Assembly (NCBI GenBank): GCA_036244855.1
Contig: BQKZ01008469.1
Coordinates: forward strand, 7,802-21,558
Origin: Temnopleurus reevesii
Lineage: Eukaryota > Echinodermata > Echinoidea > Temnopleuroida > Temnopleuridae
Length of the DNA: 13,757 bases
Direction: 5' to 3'
Below, piece after piece: positions 1 through 7,975 of the stretch. A program made the position numbers and the translations under genes. Below the pieces are notes generated by a model that saw only the letters and a program-made list of their open reading frames with translations, did not search any database and was not told where the DNA came from. Each line of letters starts with the position of its first letter. Position 1 is the first letter of the stretch.

Positions 1-344
1 CCCGAAAGTGCAAGGTCGTAAAAACCCATCGCTTTACATGACAAACCTACGTTCAAAATGATACACTACATGGCGAATCCAATACGGGGATTCAATTTCG
101 CTGGAAACTAAAAATAAAAAAGTAATGATGGTGAAAGAACAATAAATCCCTATTTGTTTACAGAATTCCTATACTCTTGCCGACATTTGTCAACATTTAC
201 GGCGAGGCAAATAAACCGGGTTACATTTATCTGGGGCGATGATGACGTCACGGTATTATTTAAAAGTAACATAGCCTTTGGAAGGGGACGTTGTACAACT
301 TAAGTGGTTGAGCGCTGATATGACACTGAACTGAATTGGTGACA
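1..344. other. Unique-looking AT-rich DNA, no gene seen
   Basis: No open frame of note and no repeat structure is visible. The only motif that stands out is a perfect 8-base CRE-type palindrome (TGACGTCA, 243-250) followed at 257-266 by a TATA-like string (TATTTAAAAG). No coding start or exon follows, so this is more likely chance than a promoter. Confidence 0.5.
243..266. promoter_or_regulatory. CRE-like palindrome next to a TATA-like string (weak candidate)
   Basis: TGACGTCA is the full consensus binding site of CREB/ATF bZIP factors, and a TATA-like string starts 14 bases after its first base. What is seen is only the motif pair. No transcript, CpG island or downstream exon supports it, and an 8-mer occurs by chance in a window of this size about one time in five. 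Confidence 0.15.
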
Positions 345-520
345 TCAAGGCTGAACTATATTGGAGTAGAATGGACAAAAACCTTTATCGGGTTCATTTA
401 TAACGAAGGCCAGATGAGATGTTATCATTCTGAAATGAAAGATACTGGATCTCTTTGATTTGCGGACGGCAACAGGTTTTGGATTAATAAGATGGAGCTG
501 CTTATATTGTTAATGGGGTG
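345..520. repeat. Direct duplication, copy 1 (uninterrupted)
   Basis: This stretch matches 549-966 in the same order. Shared landmarks are ggctga (349 and 553), tggacaaaaa (373 and 577), tatcgggtt, aaggcc, gatg, then ctgaa (430 and 887), ggatct, aacaggttt, aga and atattgtt. The first half is offset by about 204 bases and the second half by about 457 bases, which shows that copy 2 has gained about 253 bases in its middle. Identity is moderate, with many substitutions and small gaps, so the duplication is old. The family is not recognised. Confidence 0.65.
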
Positions 521-548
521 GTGGTTTTTCCTAAGCTAAATTGTAGAA

Positions 549-634
549 GAATGGCTGAGGTAAATTTGGGTAGATTGGACAAAAATATTTTATCGGGTTA
601 ACAAAGGCCATGGGCCTGTAACATAAGATGCAAT
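549..634. repeat. Direct duplication, copy 2, first part
   Basis: First half of the second copy of the unit seen at 345-520. It runs from ggctgagg through tggacaaaaa, tatcgggtt and aaggcc to gatg, where the alignment to copy 1 stops at about 634 and resumes at 887. The break marks the insertion point of the SINE-like segment at 635-886. Confidence 0.6.
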
Positions 635-640
635 CAAATC

Positions 641-708
641 TACGATAAATATTAATCGTAAGAAATGTGTACAAAGGAGATACGATTAATTGCTAGATTA
701 GTCGTATC
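641..708. repeat. Clustered inverted copies of tacgattaat
   Basis: The 20 bases at 641-660 form a near-perfect palindrome (arms tacgataaat and attaatcgta). The 30 bases at 679-708 form a stem-loop with 12-base arms (gatacgattaat and attagtcgtatc, one mismatch) around a 6-base loop. The two structures use the same arm sequence, so one motif is present several times in alternating orientation. Confidence 0.6.
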
Positions 709-846
709 CATTTATATTACCAGATAAGAGAATGTTATTATGCAGAAGCGCCTACTTGGCAGCTATGCTATGGCCGGGTAATAATATTAGATAATTTGTT
801 TCGCGCCTCTGAATAGGTGACTAGAGAGATGGCGCGTTTAAATGCT

Positions 847-849
847 ATA

Positions 850-886
<37 letters not shown>
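847..886. repeat. (ATT)n microsatellite, SINE tail
   Basis: About 12 ATT units directly follow aaatgctata. A trinucleotide tail of this kind ends several SINE families, and here it marks the 3' end of the insert at 635-886. Confidence 0.9.
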
Positions 887-887
<1 letters not shown>

Positions 888-1005
888 TGAAGATGATGGA
901 TCTGATTAAGCCGAGGATAATAACAGGTTTTAGATTATGCAGATAGAACTGTTGCGCATATTGTTTATTCTACTTGTTTGATTTGTTTTTCTGATCCGTT
1001 GTTTT
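887..1005. repeat. Direct duplication, copy 2, second part
   Basis: The alignment to copy 1 resumes at ctgaagatgatggatct and continues through aacaggttt, aga and atattgtt to about 966, with weaker similarity to about 1005. It completes the interrupted copy 2. Confidence 0.55.
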
Positions 1006-1208
1006 GTTTTCACGTTTTCGAATCAATTTTGCAGAATTAACATTCTGTACAATCAATATGTTTTACTCATTCTTGTGCACAATAATGAAATAAAAGTATA
1101 ATGTATTTTAACGAAACTTCATACATCTTACAGCGAGTGAAAAGCGTATAATTATACGGTACGTCAGATGGGATTAGGGAAGGAGGGCTGGGATTAAAAA
1201 AAAATATA
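1006..1208. other. AT-rich DNA with a 14-bp perfect palindrome
   Basis: No gene is seen. A perfect palindrome (cgtataattatacg) lies at 1145-1158. A short A run precedes the foldback element that starts at 1209. Confidence 0.5.
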
Positions 1209-1368
1209 CCTGGGCAGTGTCACCAAGTCACGAACTACCTTACGCACGACTGGTATCAGTTCTTGCGCTGAACGATCGAGAATCTCGTGCGTACAGTTGT
1301 TAACGTACTCCAATCTATCTTAAAATTGCTCGTAACTTTGAAAACGACTTGGTGGAACACTGCCCTGG
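1209..1368. mobile_element. MITE-like foldback element, 160 bp
   Basis: The left end (cctgggcagtgtcaccaagt, 1209-1228) is the inverted counterpart of the right end (1347-1368), with one mismatch and a 2-base gap. Inside is a second stem: tacgcacga at 1241-1249 pairs with tcgtgcgta at 1285-1293. Nested stems and small size fit a non-autonomous DNA transposon, with no room for a transposase. Sequence beyond the right end, to about 1433, is also shared with the copy at 1462-1616, so the duplicated unit is larger than the foldback itself. No clear target-site duplication is seen. Confidence 0.55.
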
Positions 1369-1433
1369 ATCCGATATCGATGGATGGTAAACTCTAGATG
1401 GGGAGTTCGTCAATGCAAGTCACATTAACAACA
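1299..1433. repeat. Direct repeat, copy 1
   Basis: It shares with 1462-1616, in order, gttaacgt, ctcc, taaaat, cgtaactttga, acttggt, ggaacact, ccct, gatatcgatggatggtaa, act and gatggggagttcgtcaatg. The offset is 163 bases at the left end and larger at the right because copy 2 has a 23-base insertion. Confidence 0.85.
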
Positions 1434-1461
1434 GATTGGGAATCGTATATGTATCACACTC

Positions 1462-1616
1462 GTTAACGTGCTCCGGTCTTAAAATCGTTCGTAACTTTGA
1501 GAACAACTTGGTAGAAACATAGACATGTCTATGGTGGAACACTACCCTGATCCAGATATCGATGGATGGTAAACTGTGGATGGGGAGTTCGTCAATGCAA
1601 GTCGAAGTAACAACAC
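1462..1616. repeat. Direct repeat, copy 2, with palindromic insertion
   Basis: Second copy of 1299-1433. Relative to copy 1 it carries 23 extra bases at about 1513-1535, which include a perfect 16-base palindrome (catagacatgtctatg, 1518-1533). It lacks the left inverted end of the foldback at 1209, so it is a partial copy. Confidence 0.85.
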
Positions 1617-2057
1617 TTGACAGGTTAGGAGCGTCTGTTTGTATTGAGTAATTAGCTGATAGATATCCTCGGTGGGACCATAGACATTTGGTAGGAGATC
1701 CATATAAGCGGGGCCATGGGGCTTAAGGACTGCCCCAACCTCCCCATTGAAAAAAAAAGGAGTCACAATGTTGAGTTAAGAAAGAATGAATTCGCTTAAT
1801 TTGAATGGCGTTTGTGTGATGCTTTTAAATATTCCCTTCATTTTTTAATTGGCCTCGATATTTTTATCAAAAAAATTAATTCAATGAAAATAGAGTAAGA
1901 GATATATTCTTCATAAGGTAACAAATATTGTATTTACTCTTCCTGAAATACATTTGATTCCGAGTGAATATTTTAACTCGTTTATTTTTAGAGAATATAT
2001 TAGACTATTATAGAGTATATAGTCCTGGAGGTCATTTCGTGAAACTTTGTCAGCAGC
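1617..2057. other. No gene seen
   Basis: AT-rich DNA. An open frame of 74 codons on the minus strand (1542-1766) lies partly inside the direct repeat and shows no recognisable motif. The string ccatagacat at 1678-1687 repeats part of the palindrome at 1518-1533. Confidence 0.5.
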
Positions 2058-2180
2058 AAAATTAGTCAGCGGAGACAAATCCAGTGAAATCCTTGATTCT
2101 GATTGCCTTACAACCACTGCCACTGACTGTTGTTACATAGCAACTGTCGGAAAACTGCTCGTGTCACACTGACTAATTTT
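2058..2180. mobile_element. MITE-like foldback element, 123 bp
   Basis: The ends are a perfect 12-base inverted repeat (aaaattagtcag at 2058-2069, ctgactaatttt at 2169-2180). Complementarity continues imperfectly inward, for example ttgccttacaac against gttgttacatagcaa near the centre, so the whole element can fold into one long interrupted hairpin. Size and structure fit a non-autonomous DNA transposon. A target-site duplication cannot be told from the AT-rich flanks. Confidence 0.55.
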
Positions 2181-2755
2181 TATGATATGGTCCCCCGGTC
2201 CCTTTCTTTTATTCAGCGTTTTTGTTTGTTATTGTTTTTAACATGTTTAATGGGAGGTATTCTCTTTGTACCTCTACATCTTCCAATAAGATACTTGCTT
2301 GTAGAGTAATCCAGGTGGGATCTCCCCCTGCCCCCATGATAAATACTGGGTCCGCCTCTGAGATCGACTTCTCTTGTCTGCCAAGTACCGCAAGAAATAT
2401 CGACGGAATGTGATAGCATGGTTCCAATGTTGATAAGAACATCATGCATGTAAATGGGAATGATTAATTTGTTTAATATTACTTCTGGTTGACGTATATC
2501 GAAGAGACATTAAATGTAAGCACATCGGAGGGTCGTTTGCTTTGATGGTGATTATCTTGTTGATGAATTCGTGCGTTTGATAATTGATAGGCGAGCTTAA
2601 TATGTTTGTTGTTTTATTGGGCGATTTTTCAAGTTGCGGTACTTGAATTGATTTATATTTCACTCCATCCAGGATCTTATCGTTGCTGTGACGTTAAACA
2701 ATGTTGCATGCCTACTTCAGACTTTCTATTTTGATCTAAAATATTTGTACATTTG
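2181..2755. other. No gene seen
   Basis: Several short overlapping frames occur on both strands (2209-2449 and 2442-2663), none with a recognisable domain, and two occupy the same bases in different frames. No repeat structure is apparent. Confidence 0.5.
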
Positions 2756-2784
2756 CTTCCCCTTCCCCTTCCCCTCCCCCTCTC

Positions 2785-2854
<70 letters not shown>
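2756..2854. repeat. Homopyrimidine tract with (CT)n
   Basis: All 99 bases are C or T: a CCCCTT-type block, then about 35 CT units with one TTT interruption. Long mirror-symmetric homopyrimidine tracts can adopt triplex (H-DNA) structure. The 67-codon plus-strand frame across it is a serine-leucine translation of the repeat. Confidence 0.95.
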
Positions 2855-3005
2855 GATGAAATATAATTTATTCATTTATAATTACCTATAAAAAAAAAAA
2901 ATTAATTGTCATATTTTATACAGTTAGAGATATTCAGATTCCAACTCTTGCCTTTGAACTTATGGACCTCCGCTGAGAGAAGTCAACACAAATTAAAAGA
3001 AATAA

Positions 3006-3249
3006 TAATAATAACATAATAATGTTTTATTTACCCAGGGTAGCCACATTCAGCTGTAAGTTAGCTGCTCTTCCAGCGGGTCCTGCATAACATAAAGTTA
3101 TCATTACCCTTCTCCTTTCTTAAATGCAGAGCGCCTGGCAAGCAGGCAGATGGTCCCATTTTTATAAGTCTTTGGTATGACTCGGCCGGGTATCGAACCC
3201 ACGACCTTGCGTTTATGGGGCAGACGCTCTACTACTGAGCCACAAAGAG
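3006..3249 (-). mobile_element. tRNA-derived SINE, near full length
   Basis: Read on the minus strand, it opens with an A box (TGGCTCAGTAGTAGAGC, starting at 3242) and a B box (GGTTCGATACC, 3199-3189). The start-to-start distance is 43 bases, close to the tRNA value. A unique body follows, ending in taccctgggtaaataaaac and an ATT-rich tail (3018-3006). These are the parts of a tRNA SINE: pol III promoter head, body and short-repeat tail that would be copied by a partner LINE. Possible 8-base target-site duplications (agaaataa) lie at 2998-3005 and 3250-3257, but that string is low in complexity. Both boxes are close to consensus, so the copy is relatively young. It is not a functional tRNA gene, since the acceptor stem does not pair. 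Confidence 0.85.
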
Positions 3250-3376
3250 AGAAATAAAGAGAAATCGTTTCCAGATTCGGATTCAGGATGAGAAATTGCT
3301 TCCATAGAATATGTCGGATGGTACTGAGAAAGTCTGCCACAAAAGACCCTTGGGTTTCGTTGTGCGCATACACAGA

Positions 3377-3621
3377 GGGTGACTTCAAGTACGGTGTTCG
3401 GTGTTGGTGTTGGTGTTGGTGTTGATAGAGCAAAACGGTCCGTAAACCGAGGTCCAACACCGTTGGTCAGTTTACAGAAGTGATACAGAAACGACCGGAA
3501 ATACGTCAGAATCTTGCGAGGTCTACCCCAACACCGACAGACTTCAAGTTTTGTGTTGAGTCTGGTGTTGGTTTTGCTGCAACACCAACACCAGCGTTCA
3601 ACACCGTTCTTGAAGTCACCC
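3377..3621. mobile_element. MITE-like foldback with GTGTTG-rich arms, 245 bp
   Basis: The left arm begins gggtgacttcaag at 3377 and runs into repeated ggtgtt units to 3424. The right arm (about 3579-3621) is its reverse complement, with cttgaagtcaccc at the end. The first 22 positions of the arms differ at one base. A third partial arm copy (gacttcaag at 3540, then tgttgag and ctggtgttgg) lies inside and can pair with the same right arm, giving an inner hairpin at 3540-3617. Two direct repeats (gaggtc followed by caacaccg) at about 3451 and 3519 suggest an internal duplication. There is no coding capacity. The 118- and 159-codon minus-strand frames that cross it are translations of these repeats and of the SINE. 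Confidence 0.7.
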
Positions 3622-3627
3622 ATTGAG

Positions 3628-3710
3628 TGATACAGGGTGTGCATTGTGTGTCTGCATGCTCTATGCTGTATGTACGTGATGTAGTCACACAATATGCATA
3701 CCCTGTATCA
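3628..3710. repeat. 83-bp stem-loop beside the previous element
   Basis: The left arm tgatacagggtgtgcat with tgtgtg (3628-3650) pairs with cacacaatatgcataccctgtatca (3686-3710), with one mismatch and a 2-base gap. The loop is about 35 bases and includes gcatgc and atgtacgt strings. It starts six bases after the right end of the 3377-3621 element. It could be a separate small MITE or a flanking palindromic target. Confidence 0.7.
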
Positions 3711-5168
3711 TGCTCTGCGCATGCACACACCGAAAGTCTAGGGTATGTGCTTGCAAACTGGTACTGAGATTGCCTATGCCATAGGAGCTTTGACGTGATG
3801 CAGGTACAACATTACCTGACACAGAACACATACAACATAAATGAGTAATATGAATGAATTTTTTATCCTCCTTCTTTCTCCACTTCTTCCACTTCCTCAT
3901 TTTTTCCCTCCATCTTCCTGTTTCTCTTTATTCTTTGTTCTTGCGCCAATGAGGCTTGTTATGAAATAACTCATTCATGAATAATGCAAAAGTGGCGGCG
4001 TTGCTTAGAAAGAATTAGGTCATATTTGAGATGATATTAGATTATTTTAGACCTGAGCTCAGATGACCTGGATTTAACAAATTCCTTTTAAAAGGCTGAA
4101 ATTTAACTTGCACTTTCTATCCAATAATAAGCTACCAGCATTAATTGGACTAACCCCGAAACCAAACGTGATCTTTCCATAAAGGAAGCACTGTAAATTA
4201 ACATTGATCAGTTGATTTTCTTCGTGTAATATCAAATTTCTCATACAGATTACAAAAAAAAAAACTATAATGACAAAGTTTGTATGAAAGTTAAGTGCTA
4301 TTTTAAGAAAAGCTTTTTTTCAGAAGGCTATATACAATATGATAATCGTGTCAGGATTCTATAGCCCTTAACATCTTATATTGAAATATGCGAACACCGT
4401 GATTGTATTATAAGAAAAACGGTTTTAACTTCAATTGCGCAACACAATTTTATGCACCATTGAAATTTCGTTTCATCATTTAATCAAATGAGGGGAAATA
4501 ATTTTTTTTTCTCAGATGGAAAATACAATCACTATTCTTACGTGCCAAAGATAAATATTCTCTGTAGGTTAGTAAGATTATATCGGCATGATTTCGCATT
4601 GGACCTTGTTGTGGGATTTACTTATTACAAAATACATGCGGGGCATATTATCTGGCCCAAATCTATTAATTCGCCAGCATGTTTATTACTCAGGGGAGGT
4701 CATGTTTCTGGAAGGAAGACGTGCAGAAAATAAGAATTATCTCATCTATATGTCTATACTGAAACCTGAGTCCAAATGGATAGTTGAACTAATTATTCCT
4801 TGTTTTATGGACGTGTTTGTTCACATTTTCATTATTTTCCTTTCCCACACAACTTGTTATTGTTTTTTATTTTGTTTTAAGTTACTAATTTTTCTCCTTT
4901 TCATTCTCATTTTCTCCTCCTCTTCATTTTAGGTTTGGGATGGTTAAATTCTTCAAAACTGATTATATTCTATCGGGAAATGTTGCATTAAAAACATAGT
5001 TCAGGCTGGGCATCTAATGAATAAATCACAAAGTTGGATCATTATCATCAGATTTTGATACCTTGATTAAATGGAATCAGAAACATCTTATGTTTCAATT
5101 GAAAAAAAAATATGTAGTGCAGTGGCTCTATACTTTAAAGTAGATGAATCCCTGTGGCGTTAATTTTC
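3711..5168. other. Long AT-rich stretch without recognised gene or repeat
   Basis: A pyrimidine-rich patch lies at about 3866-3935 and short A or T runs occur at 4253-4264 and 4500-4510. Two overlapping plus-strand frames (81 codons from 4488, 114 codons from 4588) show no recognised motif. The second ends in a hydrophobic F/L/I-rich stretch that is just T-rich DNA. I see no convincing splice-bounded exon. Confidence 0.5.
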
Positions 5169-5222
5169 TTCAACTCACCTATATATTGAATGTAACACAT
5201 TGTGTCACATACGTGAGTTGAA
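5169..5222. repeat. 54-bp stem-loop
   Basis: Outer arms ttcaactcac (5169-5178) and gtgagttgaa (5213-5222) are perfect complements. An inner stem, atgtaacaca against tgtgtcacat, has one mismatch. The left side carries about eight unpaired bases between the two stems. Its role is unknown. Confidence 0.7.
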
Positions 5223-5480
5223 TGGGTACACGACATGAATGTATTTTAATTAAAATGCTACATGCGCTGGCGAAGGCAAAGCTAAAGTCAGTGTAATAAT
5301 CATTCATTGAATGCATTCACTAGACTTGACTATAGATGTTTTTGATTTGGGCTCAGCAATCATTTCCAACTTTCTGGCAACGTCATCTAAAAGAGATTGA
5401 TTATTTGATGTAAATTGATTTCCTTTGATTTTTAGTTACAAAAATAAACACGAAAGCGACCTTGGATTCAATCGCTTTGA
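5223..5480. other. No gene or repeat recognised
   Basis: Plain AT-rich DNA between the stem-loop and the microsatellite tract, with no recognisable coding or structural signal. Confidence 0.5.
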
Positions 5481-5486
5481 TTCCCC

Positions 5487-5633
5487 TCTCTTTTGTCCTC
5501 TCTCTATCTATCTCTCTATATTTGTTTCTATCCATCTATCTCTATATATCTATCTATTTCTTTATTTCCCAATCTCTATCCATCTATCTCTCTGTCTATC
5601 GATTTTTTCTCTCCCTCTCTCTCTCTCTCTATC

Positions 5634-5700
<67 letters not shown>
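5487..5700. repeat. Compound CT / CTAT / (CT)n(AT)n microsatellite
   Basis: Irregular CTAT and CT repeats are followed by pure (CT)n at about 5639-5664 and about 18 units of alternating AT ending at 5700. Three overlapping plus-strand frames (115 to 136 codons) are translations of the repeat. Long AT runs can extrude as cruciforms and often break short-read assemblies. Confidence 0.95.
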
Positions 5701-5704
<4 letters not shown>

Positions 5705-5989
5705 CTTGTCATTACCTATTTATCTATTTATTTTTCCCCTTCTTTTATTCTCTTTCTCTTTCTTTCCAATCTCCTCAACATCACTCCATCATTCCGCTTT
5801 CGAACACCTTTACAATGGTGCATCTTATACAATAAAATAGAAGGCCTCTTACAAGAGCATTAATGCCCTTCGACCGTGCCTGCTTTGCAAACCAAATCAC
5901 TTCCCATCCTACACGGTCAACCTACCCACACAGTAACATAACACTACCCCGTCTGGCACTCAGACTATCGACCAATAACTCTATTACAA
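5701..5989. other. Pyrimidine-rich then unique DNA, no gene seen
   Basis: T- and C-rich DNA runs to about 5790, then mixed sequence up to the start of the duplicated unit. No motif is recognised. Confidence 0.5.
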
Positions 5990-6165
5990 GCCATCTTATC
6001 GTACATGCATTCATGCATGCTGGCAACCTTTCAAATTCAATTATGGATATTTTCGGGTCTCTCTTTTGTAAAAACGATTTTGGGATGCAAGTCTTATCCC
6101 GTTGAAGGTATTCTAGAGCTGTTTGCCGTGTACATACTTGTTACACATCTACTCTTGATAACCTT

Positions 6166-6238
6166 TAAAGTGAGGCTCAGTGGTTTGGGTGTTAGCCGCA
6201 TGAACGGCAGGTCGTGGGTTCGGGCGTCGGGCACAGAT
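6166..6238 (+). mobile_element. tRNA-like head, probable SINE, copy 1
   Basis: An A-box-like string (AGGCTCAGTGG at 6173) and a B-box-like string (GGTTCGGGCGT at 6217) are 44 bases apart, exactly the tRNA spacing. Between them gccg and cggc could form part of an anticodon-type stem. Acceptor arms do not pair, so this is not a tRNA gene. I infer the pol III head of a tRNA-derived SINE whose 3' end I cannot place. B-box position 6 is G rather than A, so pol III activity is doubtful. It differs from the SINE heads at 3189-3242 and near 8939. Confidence 0.55.
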
Positions 6239-6271
6239 CGAGTCATAGAATAGACCTGTCAAATGAAGTTT

Positions 6272-6305
6272 TCTATACCTTTTTACTTGGAGTTAAGTTC
6301 GGTAT
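6272..6305. repeat. Small stem conserved in both tandem copies
   Basis: Arms ctatacc and ggtatag enclose about 20 bases. Both arms are intact in the second tandem copy (near 7494-7527) although the loop has changed at several positions. Confidence 0.45.
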
Positions 6306-6788
6306 AGTAATATCGAGAGTTATCAATTTGAATTACATACTGTTGGGCTGCTACATGACTTAACCAAATTTAAGAAGCTACTCTGGATGTATAAAATACA
6401 CTATATTTTATTATGGTCATGACTATGAGAATCGATAAATTTCATTTGAATATGAATGGTTTGACTTTGATCTAACCTGATTTCTTCATTTATATTCACG
6501 ATTAAAGAGTCAATTATGTCGTTTCATAATAGAGTCTAGCACGAAATACGAAATTATCAAGATCATTTTTCACAAACTCACCCAATAAAAATCATAATCA
6601 AAGATATTAAGAATTGCACGAAATTAAGTGTTCTGACTAGGAAGTAAAAAAAAAGTGTCCACTTCCCACTAGTGAACCGACTAACAAACAGACTCGCACT
6701 ATAATTCTGACCCCTTTACTTTATTATGTTGTCTTCTTCTTAAAGAAAGGAACAGGGACGCCATTCCCTCTATTGGATACGCGCCTGT

Positions 6789-6916
6789 TTAGAGAAAGAG
6801 AGAGAGAGAGAGAGAAAGAAAGAAAGACAGAGAAAAAAAAGAGAGAACGAAAAAGAAAGAAAGAGAAAGAAATAGAGAGACAGAGAAAGAGGTGGGAGAG
6901 AGAGAGAGAGAGAGAT
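6789..6916. repeat. Purine (GA-rich) tract, copy 1
   Basis: Imperfect GAGA, GAAA and GACAGA repeats with very few pyrimidines. It is shorter than the matching tract in copy 2 (7976-8320). Frames of about 84 and 101 codons across it are low-complexity translations. Confidence 0.9.
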
Positions 6917-7199
6917 GCGACGGGACAAGGACAGAACAATTTGATAATATTTCCAATACCAGTTGCATCGATGAGCAAACGGAAATCTAAAACTGCATCA
7001 AATCTTACCCCCCCCCCCCTTCACAACCAAAATATGAGCATTTCTGAACCCATCACATCAACGCGAGACGAGACTTAGGAATGAAGTAAGAATTATAAAG
7101 TAAAAAGAAAGAGAACAAAGAAAGAAAGGATTATTTATGGCAAGTCGATCTACCGTAAAGTGCAAAGATATCAAATTTACATATAATGGTATTAAAAAG

Positions 7200-7200
7200 N
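7200..7200. other. Single undetermined base (N) at the unit junction
   Basis: The only N in the window lies exactly between the end of tandem copy 1 (plus one g) and the first base of copy 2. Scaffolders may write a minimal N where two contigs abut or overlap, so this may be an assembly join rather than one unread base. Confidence 0.9.
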
Positions 7201-7385
7201 GCCATCTTATCGTACATGCATTCATGCATGCTGGCAACCTTTCAAATTCAATTATGGATATTTTCGGGGTCTCTCTTTTGTAAAAACGATATTGGGATGC
7301 AAGTCTTGTCACGAGTAAGGTATTTTAGAGATGTTTTGCCGTGTATATATACTTGTTTCACATCTACTCTTGATAGCCTTGTTCA

Positions 7386-7458
7386 TAAAGTGAGGCTCAG
7401 TGGTTTGGGTGTTACTCGCATGAACGGCAGGTCATGGGTTCGGGCGTCGGGTACAGAT
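7386..7458 (+). mobile_element. tRNA-like head, probable SINE, copy 2
   Basis: Counterpart of 6166-6238: A-box-like string at 7393 and B-box-like string at 7437, again 44 bases apart. Copy 2 has ttactcgc where copy 1 has ttagccgc, so the candidate internal stem is broken here and copy 1 is nearer the ancestral state at that point. Confidence 0.55.
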
Positions 7459-7975
7459 CGAGTTATAGAAAAGACCTGGCAAATGAAGTTTTCTATACCT
7501 TTTTACTCGGAGATAAATTCGGTATAGTAATAGAAAGGGTTGACAATTTGAATCAAATTCTGCTGGGCTGGCGGACAGACCAACTTAACCAATTTAAGTA
7601 GCTTCTATGGATGTATAAATTACATTATATTTCATTATTGTCATGACTACGAAAACTGAACAAATTAAGTTTGCATTTGATACGGCACAGATTCATCTTA
7701 TTTACTCGTTTATCCACAATTAAGACGACAAATTTGCATACACGTCGTTTTGTAAATTGAATGTGCACGAATAGAACATGAAATACAAACTTATCAAGAC
7801 ACAAACAAGAACATGGAGCTTTTTCACAAACTCACACAGGCAAAACATAATCAAAATAACGTAGGCATGGACATTTCCAGAATTGAACTCGGCGAAGATT
7901 AAATGTTCTGACTAGCAGGCAAAGGAAAATTCTTAATTTCATTAACAGAAGATGACAAAAATTATTGTTTCAATA

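Larger units (their letters stand above)
635..886 (+). mobile_element. SINE-like insert with (ATT)n tail
   Basis: These 252 bases interrupt copy 2 of a local duplication. The 3' half holds a block running from gcgcctac through ctatgcta and ccgggtaataat to ggcgcgtttaaatgctat, followed by an (ATT)n tail at about 847-886. The same order of landmarks (gcgc, gtgcta, cagggtaatga, then an ATT tail) occurs in the SINE at 8920-9172, so I infer a related SINE. The 5' part lacks a recognisable A or B box and instead holds two inverted repeats (641-660 and 679-708), so the copy is truncated or composite. The tail gives plus-strand orientation. Target-site duplications are not clear. Confidence 0.5.
5990..7198. 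repeat. Tandem unit, copy 1 (1209 bp)
   Basis: The unit runs from gccatcttatcgtacatg to ggtattaaaaa and is repeated in the same order at 7201-8620. The first 68 bases and last 77 bases are identical between copies. The rest diverges by substitutions and small indels (roughly nine in ten bases alike in the first 400, less beyond). Inside, in order, are a palindrome-like catgcattcatgcatg, a tRNA-like head (6166-6238), a small stem (ctatacc and ggtatag, 6272-6305), AT-rich DNA, a purine tract (6789-6916), a C run (7008-7019) and the conserved end. There is no coding frame. Confidence 0.9.

Noticed and set aside
3189..3249. A functional tRNA gene on the minus strand
   Set aside because: A and B boxes are good but the acceptor arms do not pair and a SINE body and tail follow directly.
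3385..3625. A CRISPR-like or minisatellite array of ggtgtt units
   Set aside because: The units are contiguous without spacers and occur as opposed arms, so a foldback element explains them better.
3104..3692. Minus-strand frames of 118 and 159 codons
   Set aside because: They run through the SINE head and the GTGTTG foldback. The SVVERLPHKRKVVGSIPGR stretch is the familiar translation of a tRNA-like head, and the Thr-Pro/His-Gln runs are repeat translation.
4488..4932. Plus-strand frames of 81 and 114 codons
   Set aside because: No recognisable motif, overlapping frames, a T-rich hydrophobic end and no splice context that I can support. A coding exon cannot be fully excluded without a protein search.
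5425..5863. Three overlapping plus-strand open frames of 115 to 136 codons
   Set aside because: All are Ser/Leu/Ile/Tyr repeats produced by the CT/TA microsatellite. Three frames being open over the same bases is itself a sign of low complexity.
6724..7078. Frames of 84 (minus) and 101 (plus) codons
   Set aside because: Low-complexity translation of the purine tract in tandem copy 1.
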